Positions 41,532 through 51,094 of a stretch of DNA of 64,000 bases are shown here, piece after piece (the stretch's first letter is position 1; the number at the start of each line of letters is the position of its first letter). Position numbers and translations under genes: made by a program. Under the pieces are notes generated by a model. That model was not told where the DNA came from. It saw only the letters and a list, made by a program, of their open reading frames with translations, and ran no database searches. Origin of the DNA: Pseudomonas persica (GTDB taxonomy: Bacteria > Pseudomonadota > Gammaproteobacteria > Pseudomonadales > Pseudomonadaceae); assembly GCF_900291015.1 (NCBI RefSeq), contig NZ_OLKL01000006.1, forward strand, positions 62,001 through 126,000, written 5' to 3'.

Positions 41532-43342
41532 GCCGAGGGGTCCTCCGAATTGGGCAAAGTAGCGCCAGGTGCGGCCACACGCAGTTGCAGGGTCAGCAGT
41601 GCGCCACCTTCCGGGTGGTTGGCCAGCAGCAGTTCACCGCCCAGGGCGCGCATCAGGCTTTCGCAGATGGCCAGCCCCAGGCCCAGGCCCTGGGTGCGGG
41701 TCTTGGTGGTGAAGAACGGCTCCTTGGCGTGCTCCAGGGCCTGGCGGCTGAAGCCGGGGCCGTTGTCGCGAATGTACAGGTAGACGCAGTCATCGCGCTG
41801 CTCGGCACTTAGCCACAGGCGGCGCGGGTTGGCTTTTTCGGTCAGGGCGTCGAGGGCATTGGCCAGCAGGTTGCCGAGCACCTGGCGCAGGCGGGTCTCG
41901 CCGGCCTGCACCCACAAGGTGGCCTCCGGCAGGTCGCGGATCAGCTCCACGGCCATGGCCCGGCGGCGCTTGGCCAGCAGCGCCAGGGCATCGTCCAGGG
42001 CCGGCTGCAGGGCCACGCTCTCCGGGGCGTGGCGGTCGCGGCGGGCGAAGGCGCGCAGGTGGGCGATGATCGAGGCCATGCGCCCGGTCAGCTCGCCGAT
42101 CAGCTTGAGGTTGCTGCGGGCGTCCTCGGTACGCTGGTGGTCGAGCAGGATCTCGGCGTTTTCCGCATAGCTGCGGATGGCGGCCAGCGGCTGGTTGAGC
42201 TCGTGGCTGATGCTGGCCGACATGGTACCGAGCACCGACAGCTTGCCGGCCTGCACCAGCTCATCCTGGGCGCGCACGGCCTCCTGTTGGGCGTTCTCGC
42301 GTTCCAGCACGGCGCTCTTGAGCCGGGTGTTCAGGCCTTCGAGGTCGGCGGTGCGCTCGGCCACGCGTTTTTCCAGCTCCTGGCGGCCACGGGCCTCGAA
42401 GTCGATGCGGTCGATGTAGTGGCGGCGCCGCTGCATCACCAGGCCGGCCAGCAGCATCAGCACCAGCAGGGTGCCGGCGCCGATGGCCATCACGGTTTGC
42501 ACCGAACGGTCGACCAGCATGCGCGGGGCGAGGATGCTGACCTGCCAGCCGGTTTCCTTGATGTCGCGGGTCTGGCTGATCCAGGCGTCCGGGTTGAGCA
42601 CCAGCGGTTGCGGGGCCTGGGTCGGGTAGGGCTGGATGGCGATGATGGCCTGGCGCTCGGCCTCGGTCAGTGCGCGGGTCGCGCGGAAGCGCCAGTCCGG
42701 CCGCGAGGTCAGGATGACCACGCCATTGTGGTCGGTGAGCAATAGCTGCTCGGGGGTGCGACCCCACAGGGTTTCGGTGTGGTCAAGGTCGACCTTGACC
42801 ACCAGTACGCCAACGATGCGTTCACGGTCATGCACGGCGGCGGCGAAGAAGTAGCCGCGCTTGGCCGATGTGGTGCCTTGGCCGAAGAAGCGTCCCAGGC
42901 GGCCGGCCATGGCTTCGTTGAAGTAGGGGCGGAAGGCGAAGTTGCGGCCGACGAAGCTGTCGCGTTTGTCCCAGTTGGAGGCGGCCAGGGTGTTGCCGTT
43001 GACGTCCATCAGGTACATCACCTCGGCGCCGGTCTGCTGGACGATGTCCTTGAGCAGGCGGTTGGCGTTGGTCACCGCTTCCAGGCGCAACGGGTCGGCC
43101 AGTACCCCGCGCAGCGCCGGCAGGTCGCCGAGTATCTGCGGCAAGGTTTCGTAGCGATGCAGGGTACCGAGCAGGTTGGCGACGTACAGGTCGAGGGTCT
43201 GGCGGTTCTGCGAGGCCAGTTCTTCCTGGTAGTAACGTTCGGCCAGGTGATGCAGGGGCCACAGTAATGGGGCCAGGCACAGGGCCAACAGGGCCAGGCT
43301 GCGCCAGCGGGGACGGCGTGGGGGCGTGGGTTTTGCAATCAT
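41528..43342 (-). CDS. dctB: C4-dicarboxylate sensor kinase DctB
   Basis: This 604-residue membrane kinase has TM1 at about residues 15-33 and TM2 at about 290-312, flanking a large periplasmic double-Cache-like sensor domain. A linking coiled coil follows (RQELEKRVAERTADLEGLNTR). The H-box is SASISHELNQPLAAIRSYAENA, and the ATPase domain has LANALDALTE, IRDNGPGF and TRTQGLGLGLAICESL. It is first of a three-gene transcript. The start could also be the GTG one codon upstream. Confidence 0.88.
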   Translation of the reverse strand: MIAKPTPPRRPRWRSLALLALCLAPLLWPLHHLAERYYQEELASQNRQTLDLYVANLLGTLHRYETLPQILGDLPALRGVLADPLRLEAVTNANRLLKDIVQQTGAEVMYLMDVNGNTLAASNWDKRDSFVGRNFAFRPYFNEAMAGRLGRFFGQGTTSAKRGYFFAAAVHDRERIVGVLVVKVDLDHTETLWGRTPEQLLLTDHNGVVILTSRPDWRFRATRALTEAERQAIIAIQPYPTQAPQPLVLNPDAWISQTRDIKETGWQVSILAPRMLVDRSVQTVMAIGAGTLLVLMLLAGLVMQRRRHYIDRIDFEARGRQELEKRVAERTADLEGLNTRLKSAVLERENAQQEAVRAQDELVQAGKLSVLGTMSASISHELNQPLAAIRSYAENAEILLDHQRTEDARSNLKLIGELTGRMASIIAHLRAFARRDRHAPESVALQPALDDALALLAKRRRAMAVELIRDLPEATLWVQAGETRLRQVLGNLLANALDALTEKANPRRLWLSAEQRDDCVYLYIRDNGPGFSRQALEHAKEPFFTTKTRTQGLGLGLAICESLMRALGGELLLANHPEGGALLTLQLRVAAPGATLPNSEDPSA

Positions 43343-43384
43343 CACGTAAAGGCGCCAGAAAAGTCTGACGCAATTATGCGCTAG

Positions 43385-43930
43385 TTAAGGCAGCAGTTCC
43401 GCCTCCGCCAGCGGCAGGCCGCGCTTGTCCTTGTCCGACAGCAGCGGTGGTTGCTGCAGCCGCCAGTCGATGGCCAGGGTCGGGTCATCCCAGCGGATGC
43501 AACGGTCGGCGCCCGGGTTGTAGTAGTCGGTGGTCTTGTAGAGGAACTCGGCCGACTCGCTCATCACTGCAAAGCCATGGGCGAAGCCAGGTGGAATCCA
43601 CAGCTGGCGATGGTTGTCGGCCGACAGCTGCACCGCCACCCATTGGCCGAAAGTCGGCGAGCTTTTGCGCACGTCCACGGCAATATCACGGATTTCTCCC
43701 TGCACCACGCGCACCAGCTTGCCTTGGGTGTTTTCCACCTGGTAGTGCAGACCACGCAGCACACCTTTGATGGAGCGCGAGTGGTTGTCCTGGACGAACT
43801 CGACATTCACGCCGGTTCGCCGGGCGAACTCACGGGCGTTGAATGCCTCGAAGAAAAAACCACGGCTGTCACCGAAAACCTTCGGCTCGATGATCAGTAC
43901 TTCAGGTATTGCGGTAGGGATGATGTTCAT
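43385..43930 (-). CDS. rmlC: dTDP-4-dehydrorhamnose 3,5-epimerase
   Basis: This 181-residue cupin epimerase makes dTDP-4-keto-L-rhamnose for lipopolysaccharide. Signature regions are DSRGFFFEAFNAREFARRTG, FVQDNHSRSIKGVLRGLHYQ with the catalytic His, and WIPPGFAHGFAVMSE. The ATG at 43930 gives MNIIPTAIPEVLIIEPKVFGD. In P. aeruginosa rmlC ends the rmlBDAC operon next to dctB. Here no rmlB, rmlD or rmlA lies upstream; the next gene upstream is the divergent aguA, so rmlC stands alone. Confidence 0.92.
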   Translation of the reverse strand: MNIIPTAIPEVLIIEPKVFGDSRGFFFEAFNAREFARRTGVNVEFVQDNHSRSIKGVLRGLHYQVENTQGKLVRVVQGEIRDIAVDVRKSSPTFGQWVAVQLSADNHRQLWIPPGFAHGFAVMSESAEFLYKTTDYYNPGADRCIRWDDPTLAIDWRLQQPPLLSDKDKRGLPLAEAELLP

Positions 43931-44116
43931 GGTGATTCGCTGGCCCGTTTTGCTCACCTATTGACCGTAGCCGGTCTCACCGGTTTTTTCCGCCTTGCGC
44001 TGTAACGGGGTTCACAAGGTCTCGCCATGGTAGCTGTCAGGCCGTTTTGCTCACCAGCCAAGGCTGCTTTAGTGTCGATTGTTATCGGTTTAAGTGCAGG
44101 GGTGATTGGCGTATTT

Positions 44117-44160
44117 CCCGATTATCGGGCTTCAAATATCGATATATATCGGTTATAAAT
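44117..44160. promoter_or_regulatory. Palindromes in the rmlC-aguA intergenic region
   Basis: CCCGATTATCGGG (44117-44129, 6-bp arms) is followed closely by ATATCGATAT (44136-44145) and another TATATCGGTTATAA. The TATCG core thus recurs three times at about 11-20-base spacing. This could be a cooperative operator controlling aguA, whose ATG is 51 bases away. The regulator is not in the window. Confidence 0.4.
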
Positions 44161-44210
44161 TAACGAACGCCCCAGCACAGTCCGGCTCAGGGCCATCACA
44201 GAGGTCAACC

Positions 44211-45317
44211 ATGAAAACCCTCAACTCCACTCCCCGTGCCGATGGTTTCCACATGCCCGCCGAGTGGGCCCCGCAAACCCAGGTGTGGATGGTCTGGCCG
44301 GAGCGCCCGGACAACTGGCGCCTGGGCGGCAAGCCGGCGCAGGCTGCCCATGTGACCCTGGCCAAGGCCATTGCCCGCTTCGAGCCGGTAACCGTCGCGG
44401 TTTCCGCTGGCCAGTACGAAAATGCCCGTCGCCAGCTCGACCTGCCGAACATCCGCGTGGTCGAGATCAGCAACGACGATGCCTGGGTGCGTGACACCGG
44501 TCCGACCTTCGTCATCAACGACCAGGGTGAGGTGCGTGGCGTGGACTGGGGCTTCAATGCCTGGGGCGGCTTCGATGGCGGCCTGTACGCACCGTGGAAC
44601 CGCGACGAGGAGCTGGCGGCCAAGGTCCTGGAAATGGAGCGCTGCCAGCGCTACCACACCGAAGGCTTCGTGCTCGAGGGCGGCTCGATCCACGTGGACG
44701 GCGAAGGTACCGTCATCACCACCGAAGAATGCCTGCTCAATCGCAACCGCAACCCGCACCTGAACCGCGAGCAGATCGAAGCGGTGCTGCGCGACCACTT
44801 GGCGGTGGACACCGTGGTCTGGCTGCCGGATGGCCTGTACAACGACGAGACCGACGGCCACGTCGACAACTTCTGTTGTTACGTGCGCCCGGGCGAAGTG
44901 TTACTGGCCTGGACCGATGATTCCAACGACCCCAACTATGCACGTTGCCACGCCGCCATGGAGGTGTTGAAGAACACCCGCGACGCCAAGGGCCGTGAGT
45001 TCATCGTGCACAAGATGCCGATCCCGGGGCCGCTGTTTGCCACCGCCGAAGAGTGTGCCGGTGTCGATCAGGTGGCCGGCAGCCAGGAGCGTGACCCGTC
45101 GGTGCGCCTGGCCGGTTCGTACGTGAACTTCCTGATCGTCAATGGCGGCATCATTGCGCCAAGCTTCGACGACCCGGCAGATTCCGAGGCCAGAGCGATC
45201 CTGGCGAAAATCTTCCCGGACCATGAAGTGGTGATGATCCCTGGCCGTGAGCTGCTGTTGGGCGGTGGCAACATCCACTGTCTGACCCAGCAGCAACCGG
45301 CGCCGGTCAAGCGTTGA
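44211..45317 (+). CDS. aguA: Agmatine deiminase AguA
   Basis: This 368-residue enzyme of the guanidino-group modifying family converts agmatine to N-carbamoylputrescine. Motifs are [46 protein letters not shown], the catalytic His region [18 protein letters not shown], and the nucleophile Cys357 in [16 protein letters not shown]. The ATG at 44211 is preceded by AGAGG. The partner aguB is not adjacent. A terminator follows. Confidence 0.94.
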   Translation: MKTLNSTPRADGFHMPAEWAPQTQVWMVWPERPDNWRLGGKPAQAAHVTLAKAIARFEPVTVAVSAGQYENARRQLDLPNIRVVEISNDDAWVRDTGPTFVINDQGEVRGVDWGFNAWGGFDGGLYAPWNRDEELAAKVLEMERCQRYHTEGFVLEGGSIHVDGEGTVITTEECLLNRNRNPHLNREQIEAVLRDHLAVDTVVWLPDGLYNDETDGHVDNFCCYVRPGEVLLAWTDDSNDPNYARCHAAMEVLKNTRDAKGREFIVHKMPIPGPLFATAEECAGVDQVAGSQERDPSVRLAGSYVNFLIVNGGIIAPSFDDPADSEARAILAKIFPDHEVVMIPGRELLLGGGNIHCLTQQQPAPVKR

Positions 45318-45335
45318 GCGCACAGTGAATGAAGG

Positions 45336-45361
45336 GGCCCGTCACATGACGGGCCTTTTTT
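45336..45361 (+). terminator. Rho-independent terminator of aguA
   Basis: GGCCCGTCA and TGACGGGCC form a perfect 9-bp stem with a CA loop, followed by six T residues. Confidence 0.92.
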
Positions 45362-45503
45362 GTTTCCGAGGGCCGTCCGCAGGCCTGTGATGGCATATGT
45401 TTTGTATAGTTTTCAGTGAGATAGCTCGGCCATGCCGCGCTCTCGGATCTGTAACAAACCTTACGTAAATTAGCCGCTCACGGGCCAGGGAGTACGTATA
45501 GAA

Positions 45504-45701
45504 ATGAATGCAGCAAGTGAGTCGGCTTTGCGCCCATCGGCAGTGAATCACCAATCGCTCAGGCTTGTGGCGAAGTGGTTGAAACACCATGGAAGCATCA
45601 GGGTCAGGACGACCGACACACGACGTCTGCTTGCCGGGCGATACCCTCAAGGACTGATCAGCGAAGCAGAAATGCAGGCGCTGATGGCAGTGTGGCACTG
45701 A
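45504..45701 (+). CDS. Small conserved-looking hypothetical protein
   Basis: A 65-residue reading frame: MNAASESALRPSAVNHQSLR, then a basic helical part (VAKWLKHHGSIRVRTTDTRR) and an acidic C-terminal helix (ISEAEMQALMAVWH). GGGAG lies 14 bases upstream of the ATG, longer than ideal. Its composition is that of a real small protein and it fills the gap between the aguA terminator and the REP pair, but nothing about function can be read. Confidence 0.5.
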   Translation: MNAASESALRPSAVNHQSLRLVAKWLKHHGSIRVRTTDTRRLLAGRYPQGLISEAEMQALMAVWH

Positions 45702-45714
45702 TCGATTGCTTGAA

Positions 45715-45825
45715 CCTGTACCGGCCCCTTCGCGGCTAAAGCCGCTCCCACAGGGACATCATATGTCTCGAACCCTGTGGAGTACCTGTGGGAGCGGGCA
45801 AGCCCGCGAAGAGGCCGGTACAGGC
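45715..45825. repeat. Inverted REP pair
   Basis: Facing arms CCTGTACCGGCCCCTTCGCG and CGCGAAGAGGCCGGTACAGG with CCGCTCCCACAGGG and CTGTGGGAGCGGGCAAGCCC inside; the left and right inner loops are of different subtypes (TAAAGCC and CAAGCCC). Confidence 0.87.
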
Positions 45826-45833
45826 AACAAAGA

Positions 45834-47909
45834 TCAGAAGCTGTAACTGCCCGTCACCACCAGGCTGCGCGGGTCACCCACCTGGATCTGCGCCGCACTG
45901 GTCGCCGAGCTGTAGTAGGTCTTGTCGGCAATGTTGCTCAGCGCCGCCCGCACATCCCAGTCATGCGTGCGGTACCCCGCCAATGCATCCCAGCGGCCAT
46001 ACCCCGGCAACACCGTGGTGTTCTGGTTGTCCGCATAACGCTCACCCACCAGCGTCAGGCCGGTTTCGGCGTACCAGCCCAGTTCCGGTTTCCAGGTCAC
46101 GAACAGGCTGGCGTTACGCTTGGCCACGTCATTGATGCGGTTGCCTTCCTGGCCATTGTTGTCCTTGACGATGATCGCATCCTGCAGGCCGATGCCACCG
46201 CGTACATACCAGTTGCCAACGATATTGCCGGTGGCGGTCAACTCGATACCACGCGAACGCTGCAAGCCGCTGAGCAGGATGTTTGCCGGGTCATGCGGGT
46301 CGCGGGTGCGGCGGTTGTACAGTTCCAGCTCGTAGATGGCCAGGGTGGTGGTCAGACGCTGGTCGAGCCAGTCGCTTTTCACCCCGATCTCTTTCTGCCG
46401 GGTCTCTTCCGGCTTGGTCTTGTTGGTGTTGCCCTTTGCGCCTGGGGTGATGCCGATCAGACCGCCGCCTACCGGCGAGAAGGTCTTGCTCCACGAGGCG
46501 TAGAACGAATGGTCGCGCCACGGTGTGTAGACCACACCCAGGCGTGGGCTGGTGCTGTTGCTGTCCTGTGGTTCGCGGCGACCATCCTTGTCGGTGGTCT
46601 GCACTTCGAACTGGTCGAAGCGCACGCCGGCAAGCACCTGCCATTCATCGTTCAGGCGGATCTGGTCCTGCAGGTACAGGCCGCGGCTATCGACCACGGT
46701 GTGGTTGTCGCTCCACAGCGCCAGGTTGCCATTGAGCTGCTGGTTGCCGCCGGGTTTGCCCAGGCCTGGCAGCTTCTGGTCAACCGCTTTATACAGCACC
46801 GGGTCACGCTTCTGGTTGCCGAACTCCAGGCCCAGCAACAGCTTGTGCTCCAGGCCCAGGGTGTCGAAGTCGCCCTCGGCCTCCAGGGTGTTGAACAGGT
46901 TGCGGGTGTTCAGATCCTGCTGCCAGCGCTGGCGGGTCAAGATGTCGGTGCTGGCGTCGTAGCCCGTGACGTAGGTGTTGTCGAACTCGCTGTCGAGCTT
47001 GAACAGGCCCAGGGTGTGGCGCAGCTGCCAGGTCTCGTTCAGCTGGTAGTTCAGGCGTGAGCGTAGCGACTGGGCGCGGTCGTCGATGTAGTCGCGCTGG
47101 TCGCCATAAGTGGTGCTGCGGCTGACATCGGCCGGGCGGCCGTTGACCCCGGGGATGCCACGGTCCGGGGTGCGGTTGTAGCGGCTGTATTCGTATTGCA
47201 CCAGCCAGTTCAGGTCGGGGGTGAGCTGCCAGCTGATCGACGGAGCAAACAGCTGGCGGCTGCCATCGATGCCGTCGCGGAAGCTGTTGTTGTCCTGGTT
47301 GCCCATGTTCAGGCGCAGGCTGACGGTGTCGCTGGGGTCGGTGCTGAGGTCGGCATACAGGCTGCGCAGGTCTTCGCTGCCGGCCTGCGCCTCGATGGTC
47401 GAGCGGCGGCCGGGCTCCGGCGCCTTGCTGACCCGGTTGACGATACCGCCCTGGCTGCCACGGCCATACAGCACCGCTGCCGGCCCCTTGAGCACTTCGA
47501 CCCGCTCGATGTTATGCAGGTCGCGGATGTACTGGCTGTCGTCGCGAATGCCGTCCAGGTAGAAGTCGTTGCTGGCCTCGAAGCCGCGAATGCGCACGCT
47601 GTCGAAGCGGGTGTCGGCACCGCTGCTGACGTTGGGGATGCCTTCCAGCGCCTTGCCCAGGGTGTTGCTGCCGTAATCCAGCACGTTGGCGGTCTTCACC
47701 GTGTCGATGGCCTGCGGCACATAGCGCACCGGTGTCGAGGTGCGGGTCGCGGTGCTTACCTCCTTGACTCGCGGGTTGTCCTTCTCGCGCTCACTGTCGG
47801 CGGTGACCGACAGTTCCGGCAGGGTGGTGGAGGCGGCACTGGCCAGGCCGGCGCTGAACAGCAGCGACAGGCCAAGTGTCAGGGGTGAAAGACGGCAGGG
47901 TACAAGCAT
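45834..47909 (-). CDS. TonB-dependent siderophore receptor
   Basis: This 691-residue outer-membrane receptor has a signal peptide ending GLASA|AS. A TonB-box-like segment (TTLPELSVTAD) is followed by the plug domain (VPQAIDTVKTANVLDYGSNTL, RIRGFEASNDFYLDGIRDD, RVEVLKGPAAVLYGRGSQGG) and a 22-strand barrel that ends VVTGSYSF with the terminal Phe. Plug motifs resemble Fiu/FiuA-type catecholate or hydroxamate receptors. No anti-sigma interaction domain precedes the plug, so it is not a FecA/FpvA signalling type. The ATG at 47909 lies 2 codons after an alternative GTG. Fur control is likely from the family but no clean Fur box was found. Confidence 0.9.
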   Translation of the reverse strand: MLVPCRLSPLTLGLSLLFSAGLASAASTTLPELSVTADSEREKDNPRVKEVSTATRTSTPVRYVPQAIDTVKTANVLDYGSNTLGKALEGIPNVSSGADTRFDSVRIRGFEASNDFYLDGIRDDSQYIRDLHNIERVEVLKGPAAVLYGRGSQGGIVNRVSKAPEPGRRSTIEAQAGSEDLRSLYADLSTDPSDTVSLRLNMGNQDNNSFRDGIDGSRQLFAPSISWQLTPDLNWLVQYEYSRYNRTPDRGIPGVNGRPADVSRSTTYGDQRDYIDDRAQSLRSRLNYQLNETWQLRHTLGLFKLDSEFDNTYVTGYDASTDILTRQRWQQDLNTRNLFNTLEAEGDFDTLGLEHKLLLGLEFGNQKRDPVLYKAVDQKLPGLGKPGGNQQLNGNLALWSDNHTVVDSRGLYLQDQIRLNDEWQVLAGVRFDQFEVQTTDKDGRREPQDSNSTSPRLGVVYTPWRDHSFYASWSKTFSPVGGGLIGITPGAKGNTNKTKPEETRQKEIGVKSDWLDQRLTTTLAIYELELYNRRTRDPHDPANILLSGLQRSRGIELTATGNIVGNWYVRGGIGLQDAIIVKDNNGQEGNRINDVAKRNASLFVTWKPELGWYAETGLTLVGERYADNQNTTVLPGYGRWDALAGYRTHDWDVRAALSNIADKTYYSSATSAAQIQVGDPRSLVVTGSYSF

Positions 47910-48414
47910 GGGCACATCCGGATCGAGCAGGTGAAAAAGAGGTGCGGATGGTAATGCTTGCTATTTGCTATTGCATGAGTATTTGTAAAGGCTTGTCGTT
48001 ACATGTGTGTCTTTTTGTTGCGGTCTCTGCCGGGGCGGGTGTTCCTGCAGGAACAGCCTTGTGCTGCGAAAGCGCCGGCACAAGAAAATTGTCCGGTCGA
48101 TCAAAAGGCCATTTCGCACACAAGATAAATTGTCCCCTGATAGCGCGAACCTGCATGGAAATGCACCAGCCCCGCAGGATATTTTGGTTATATCAACCTG
48201 CATTTCACGATTTTTTGACATTTGTAATCGCACACGGCTAGGATTCGGCCAACGCCTGCTGGCCATGATCTTGGCCATGCTGCTGCCAGAGGCCGCCGTG
48301 TCATTACCGGCCGGCCTTCCAGTCTGGATCCGCATAGCGTCGAACCTACGAAGGGGCGTTGGTTCCTGGCGTCATATTGCAGAGCGTTTTTGATTAGGAA
48401 ATAAGGAAAACAAC
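47910..48414. promoter_or_regulatory. Divergent intergenic region, TonB receptor / porin
   Basis: 505 bases without a convincing gene. The 80 bases next to the receptor are AT-rich (for example CTTGCTATTTGCTATTGCAT near 47957-47976). The half next to the porin has a GGAAATAAGGA ribosome-binding site. GTTCCTGCAGGAAC (48041-48054) is a perfect 14-bp palindrome of unknown role. Confidence 0.4.
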
Positions 48415-49734
48415 ATGTTGAAAACCAGGATCAGCCTGGTCGCCCTGGCGATGATCGCCGCGACCCAGGCACAGGCCAATGATCAGGCCGACAGCAAAGG
48501 CTTCATCGAGGACAGCCACGCCAACGTCCTGCTGCGTAACGCCTACATCAACCGCGACAAGAAACACGGCACCGACGACCAGATCGAATGGGGCCAGGGC
48601 GTCATCGCCAACTTCTCCTCCGGCTTCACCCAGGGCACTGTCGGTGTCGGCGTCGATGCATTCGGCCTGTACGCCGTGCGTCTGGACGGCGGCAAGGGCC
48701 ACAACGGTGGCGCTGGTGTCGACTTCTTCAAGCCTTCGGACTTCAAGGACGAGAACGGCAACGCCAACTCGCCGCACAACCTGGCCCGTGGTGGCGCTGC
48801 GGTGAAGTTCCGCATCTCCAACACCGTGCTCAAGTACGGTGACCAGATGCCGGCCCTGCCAGTGCTGCAGTACGACGACGCCCGTCTGCTGCCAGAAAGC
48901 TTCACCGGTACCCTGATCACCTCCAAGGAGATCCAGGGCCTGGAACTGAACGCCGGCCGCTTCACCCAGGAAGCGCGCAAGAGCGCCGAGCGCCGTGACG
49001 GTGGTGGCCTGAAGTCGATCAACGTCCTCGGTGGTAGCTACAAGTTCACCGACAACTTCACCGCTTCGCTGTACACCGCCGACAACGAAGACGTGATGAA
49101 GAAGCACTACCTGGGCCTGAACTACGTCTTCCCGATCGCCAACGACCAGTCCCTGACCCTGGACTTCAACGGCTACAAGTCGGACATCGACAACAAGTTC
49201 GTCAAGAGCGCCGAACTCAACGGCGACTCCAACACCATCTGGAGCCTGGCAGCCACCTACGCGTACGGTGCGCACTCGTTCACCCTCGCGCACCAGCGCA
49301 GCACCGGCAGCACCGGCTACAACTATGGCTGGTACCAGAACGCCGGTGGCGTGGGTGACGGTGGTTCGACCATCTACCTGGCCAACTCGTACTGGTCCGA
49401 CTTCAACGCCGAAGACGAGCGCTCCTGGCAGCTGGGCTACGGCCTGGACTTCGGTGCCTACGGCATCCCGGGCCTGACCTACAAGCTGGCCTACGTGGTG
49501 GGTGACAACATCAACACCCGCAACGTCGCCAACCCGCAGGGCTTCGGTGAAGGTAAAGAGCGCGAGATCTTCAACCAGATCCGTTACGTGGTGCAGGACG
49601 GCCCGGCCAAGGACCTGTCGATCAAGCTGCGTAGCTCGTTCGTGCGTACCAACAACGCCGTGCAGCAGAACGGTTACAACGACGACGGCAACGAAGTCCG
49701 CGTATTCGTCGAGTACCCGATCAGCATCTTCTGA
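48415..49734 (+). CDS. OprD-family outer-membrane porin
   Basis: This 439-residue precursor has a signal peptide ending TQAQA|ND. The mature protein starts QADSKGFIEDSHANVLLRNAY, the OprD/OprQ start. It has FTQGTVGVGVDAFGLYAVRLDGGKGHNGG and SYWSDFNAEDERSWQLGYG (OprD-type loops), and the final strand VFVEYPISIF ends in Phe. Uptake of basic amino acids or small organic substrates is typical; the ligand cannot be read. Compared with the porin at 6085 it has the more classical sequence. Confidence 0.9.
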   Translation: MLKTRISLVALAMIAATQAQANDQADSKGFIEDSHANVLLRNAYINRDKKHGTDDQIEWGQGVIANFSSGFTQGTVGVGVDAFGLYAVRLDGGKGHNGGAGVDFFKPSDFKDENGNANSPHNLARGGAAVKFRISNTVLKYGDQMPALPVLQYDDARLLPESFTGTLITSKEIQGLELNAGRFTQEARKSAERRDGGGLKSINVLGGSYKFTDNFTASLYTADNEDVMKKHYLGLNYVFPIANDQSLTLDFNGYKSDIDNKFVKSAELNGDSNTIWSLAATYAYGAHSFTLAHQRSTGSTGYNYGWYQNAGGVGDGGSTIYLANSYWSDFNAEDERSWQLGYGLDFGAYGIPGLTYKLAYVVGDNINTRNVANPQGFGEGKEREIFNQIRYVVQDGPAKDLSIKLRSSFVRTNNAVQQNGYNDDGNEVRVFVEYPISIF

Positions 49735-49749
49735 TCCTGATCTGATGGC

Positions 49750-50015
49750 CTAGGGGCTGCTTTGCAGCCCCCGGGCTCTCATAGAACTGCACATTACTCA
49801 TTGAATTAGCAGGGCCTCTGTGGGAGCGGCTTTAGCCGCGAACACCGGCGCAGCCGGTGCCATGCACCGCGTTGGACTCTTCGCGGCTAAAGCCCACAGG
49901 GTATGCGGGCCGCTTGCGAACCCGGTTCTCTACGCGACAGCGCAGCCCAAAGGGCTGGGTGATCTCTCACAGGTACAGCGCATGCCTTGAGCCCGGCACG
50001 ATCCCTGTAGCGGGC
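49750..50015. repeat. Composite REP cluster, second copy of the 240-bp module
   Basis: The segment 49775-50009 matches 28357-28598 over most of its length, with small deletions (the second REP arm has lost about 9 bases: GCTAAAGCCCACAGGG). No coding potential was seen. Confidence 0.82.
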
Positions 50016-50023
50016 GCCCCCTT

Positions 50024-50230
50024 TCACCTGGGCCCAGTCCCTTGCTCGCGATCAATCGGCTTCTCCAGCCGGTCCTCGAAACTGTCCCAGTCCTCGCCAA
50101 ACAGTTCCACCGGGTGCATGGTTCGACTCGCCCCATTGCCACAGGCCAATGCCTTGGCCGGGCAGTACAGGTCACAGCCCCAGCAGATGCGCTCCGGGTG
50201 ACTGGGGTTTGTGGGGAATTTCTTGGCCAT
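50024..50230 (-). CDS. DUF3079 protein, cysteine-rich
   Basis: This 68-residue protein has MAKKFPTNPSHPERICWGCDLYCPAKALACGNG, then HPVELFGEDWDS. The four cysteines in CWGCDLYC...C and the HPxELFGxDW tail are the signature of the DUF3079 family; they could bind zinc or an iron-sulfur cluster. The ATG has GAAGGGAA upstream (reverse strand). Function is unknown. This is the last core-type gene before the AT-rich accessory region. Confidence 0.8.
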   Translation of the reverse strand: MAKKFPTNPSHPERICWGCDLYCPAKALACGNGASRTMHPVELFGEDWDSFEDRLEKPIDREQGTGPR

Positions 50231-50355
50231 GGTTTCCTTCCCTCAAGGGCTGACTGATCTCAGGCTATGCTGCGTGCCGACGTCAGGCTTGATTGAGATC
50301 AATCTTGGGGAGGAGTACAGCCACTACAAACCTCAACTGACCCAACATTACCGGA

Positions 50356-50940
50356 TCAGTGGTGAGGGGGACGCGTTGCCAACTGGGCATAGCCATTCGG
50401 CAGATGATGGGCGTCTACAAAGTGCCGGGTTTGCAGTTCTAGCACCATGTTCATCAGACTGGATACGGGCTCAGCCACGCCCCATGTAGCAGCAACCTTG
50501 TCGTAACGGTTTACCGCTTGCGCCTTTTCTACCTGTTTTCCATTCAGACCTTGAGCCAGGTCCTTCCAGCGGGTGACCAGCTGCTTCATCTGCTCGGCTT
50601 GTTCCGGCTTCATGCATGGAGAACGGCGAAGCCGGTCAACCAGATACATCAGGCGCCGATTCCTTACGGGGGCGAGCCTTGGCATGTTCAAGCGATTCTC
50701 CAGTGCTTCGCGCATTTCCTCGTTTCTGTACCAGAAGAGGAGAGCGAAGGTCTCGGCAACGGCCTTGTCGAGCGAGGTTTTTGTAGCTTGAACGACCAGG
50801 TGCTCGAGTGCCTGACGGGCATGTTGATCAGAGGGGGGCATGTCAGAGGACACAAGCGCCCAGAGTTTTTCTAGCGAGTAATCGAGCGGTGAGGTGTCGC
50901 AATGCTGGGCCCCATGCGCCGTATTCGAGGGCACAGCCAT
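50356..50940 (-). CDS. Hypothetical protein
   Basis: A 194-residue, mostly helical soluble protein without cysteine motifs, signal peptide or membrane segments; the middle reads YSLEKLWALVSSDMPPSDQHARQALEHLV and KQVEKAQAVNRYDKVAATWGV. The frame is open upstream to 51057 but MAVPSNTAHG at 50940 (GAGG just upstream) is a more natural start. No family is recognised. It lies between the DUF3079 gene and the AT-rich deaminase gene, 155 bases downstream of the latter on the same strand, so it may belong to the accessory region. Confidence 0.6.
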   Translation of the reverse strand: MAVPSNTAHGAQHCDTSPLDYSLEKLWALVSSDMPPSDQHARQALEHLVVQATKTSLDKAVAETFALLFWYRNEEMREALENRLNMPRLAPVRNRRLMYLVDRLRRSPCMKPEQAEQMKQLVTRWKDLAQGLNGKQVEKAQAVNRYDKVAATWGVAEPVSSLMNMVLELQTRHFVDAHHLPNGYAQLATRPPHH

Positions 50941-51094
50941 CGCCTCACTTGGTTTGTCGTTCTTTGATTTTAAAAGGGCTGGGGGCCAGATAGGTTTCAA
51001 GCTAGCCTGACCCCTGCATACATTAGCGCTGTATTGGTTCTGCTCGTGAAATTTCACTCAGGTTAGTGCAGTTTGTGATGTAGTACCTTAGTTG

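Noticed and set aside
47930..48000. Fur box upstream of the TonB receptor
   Set aside because: The AT-rich stretch has only loose similarity to the 19-bp consensus; no clear box could be read on either strand.
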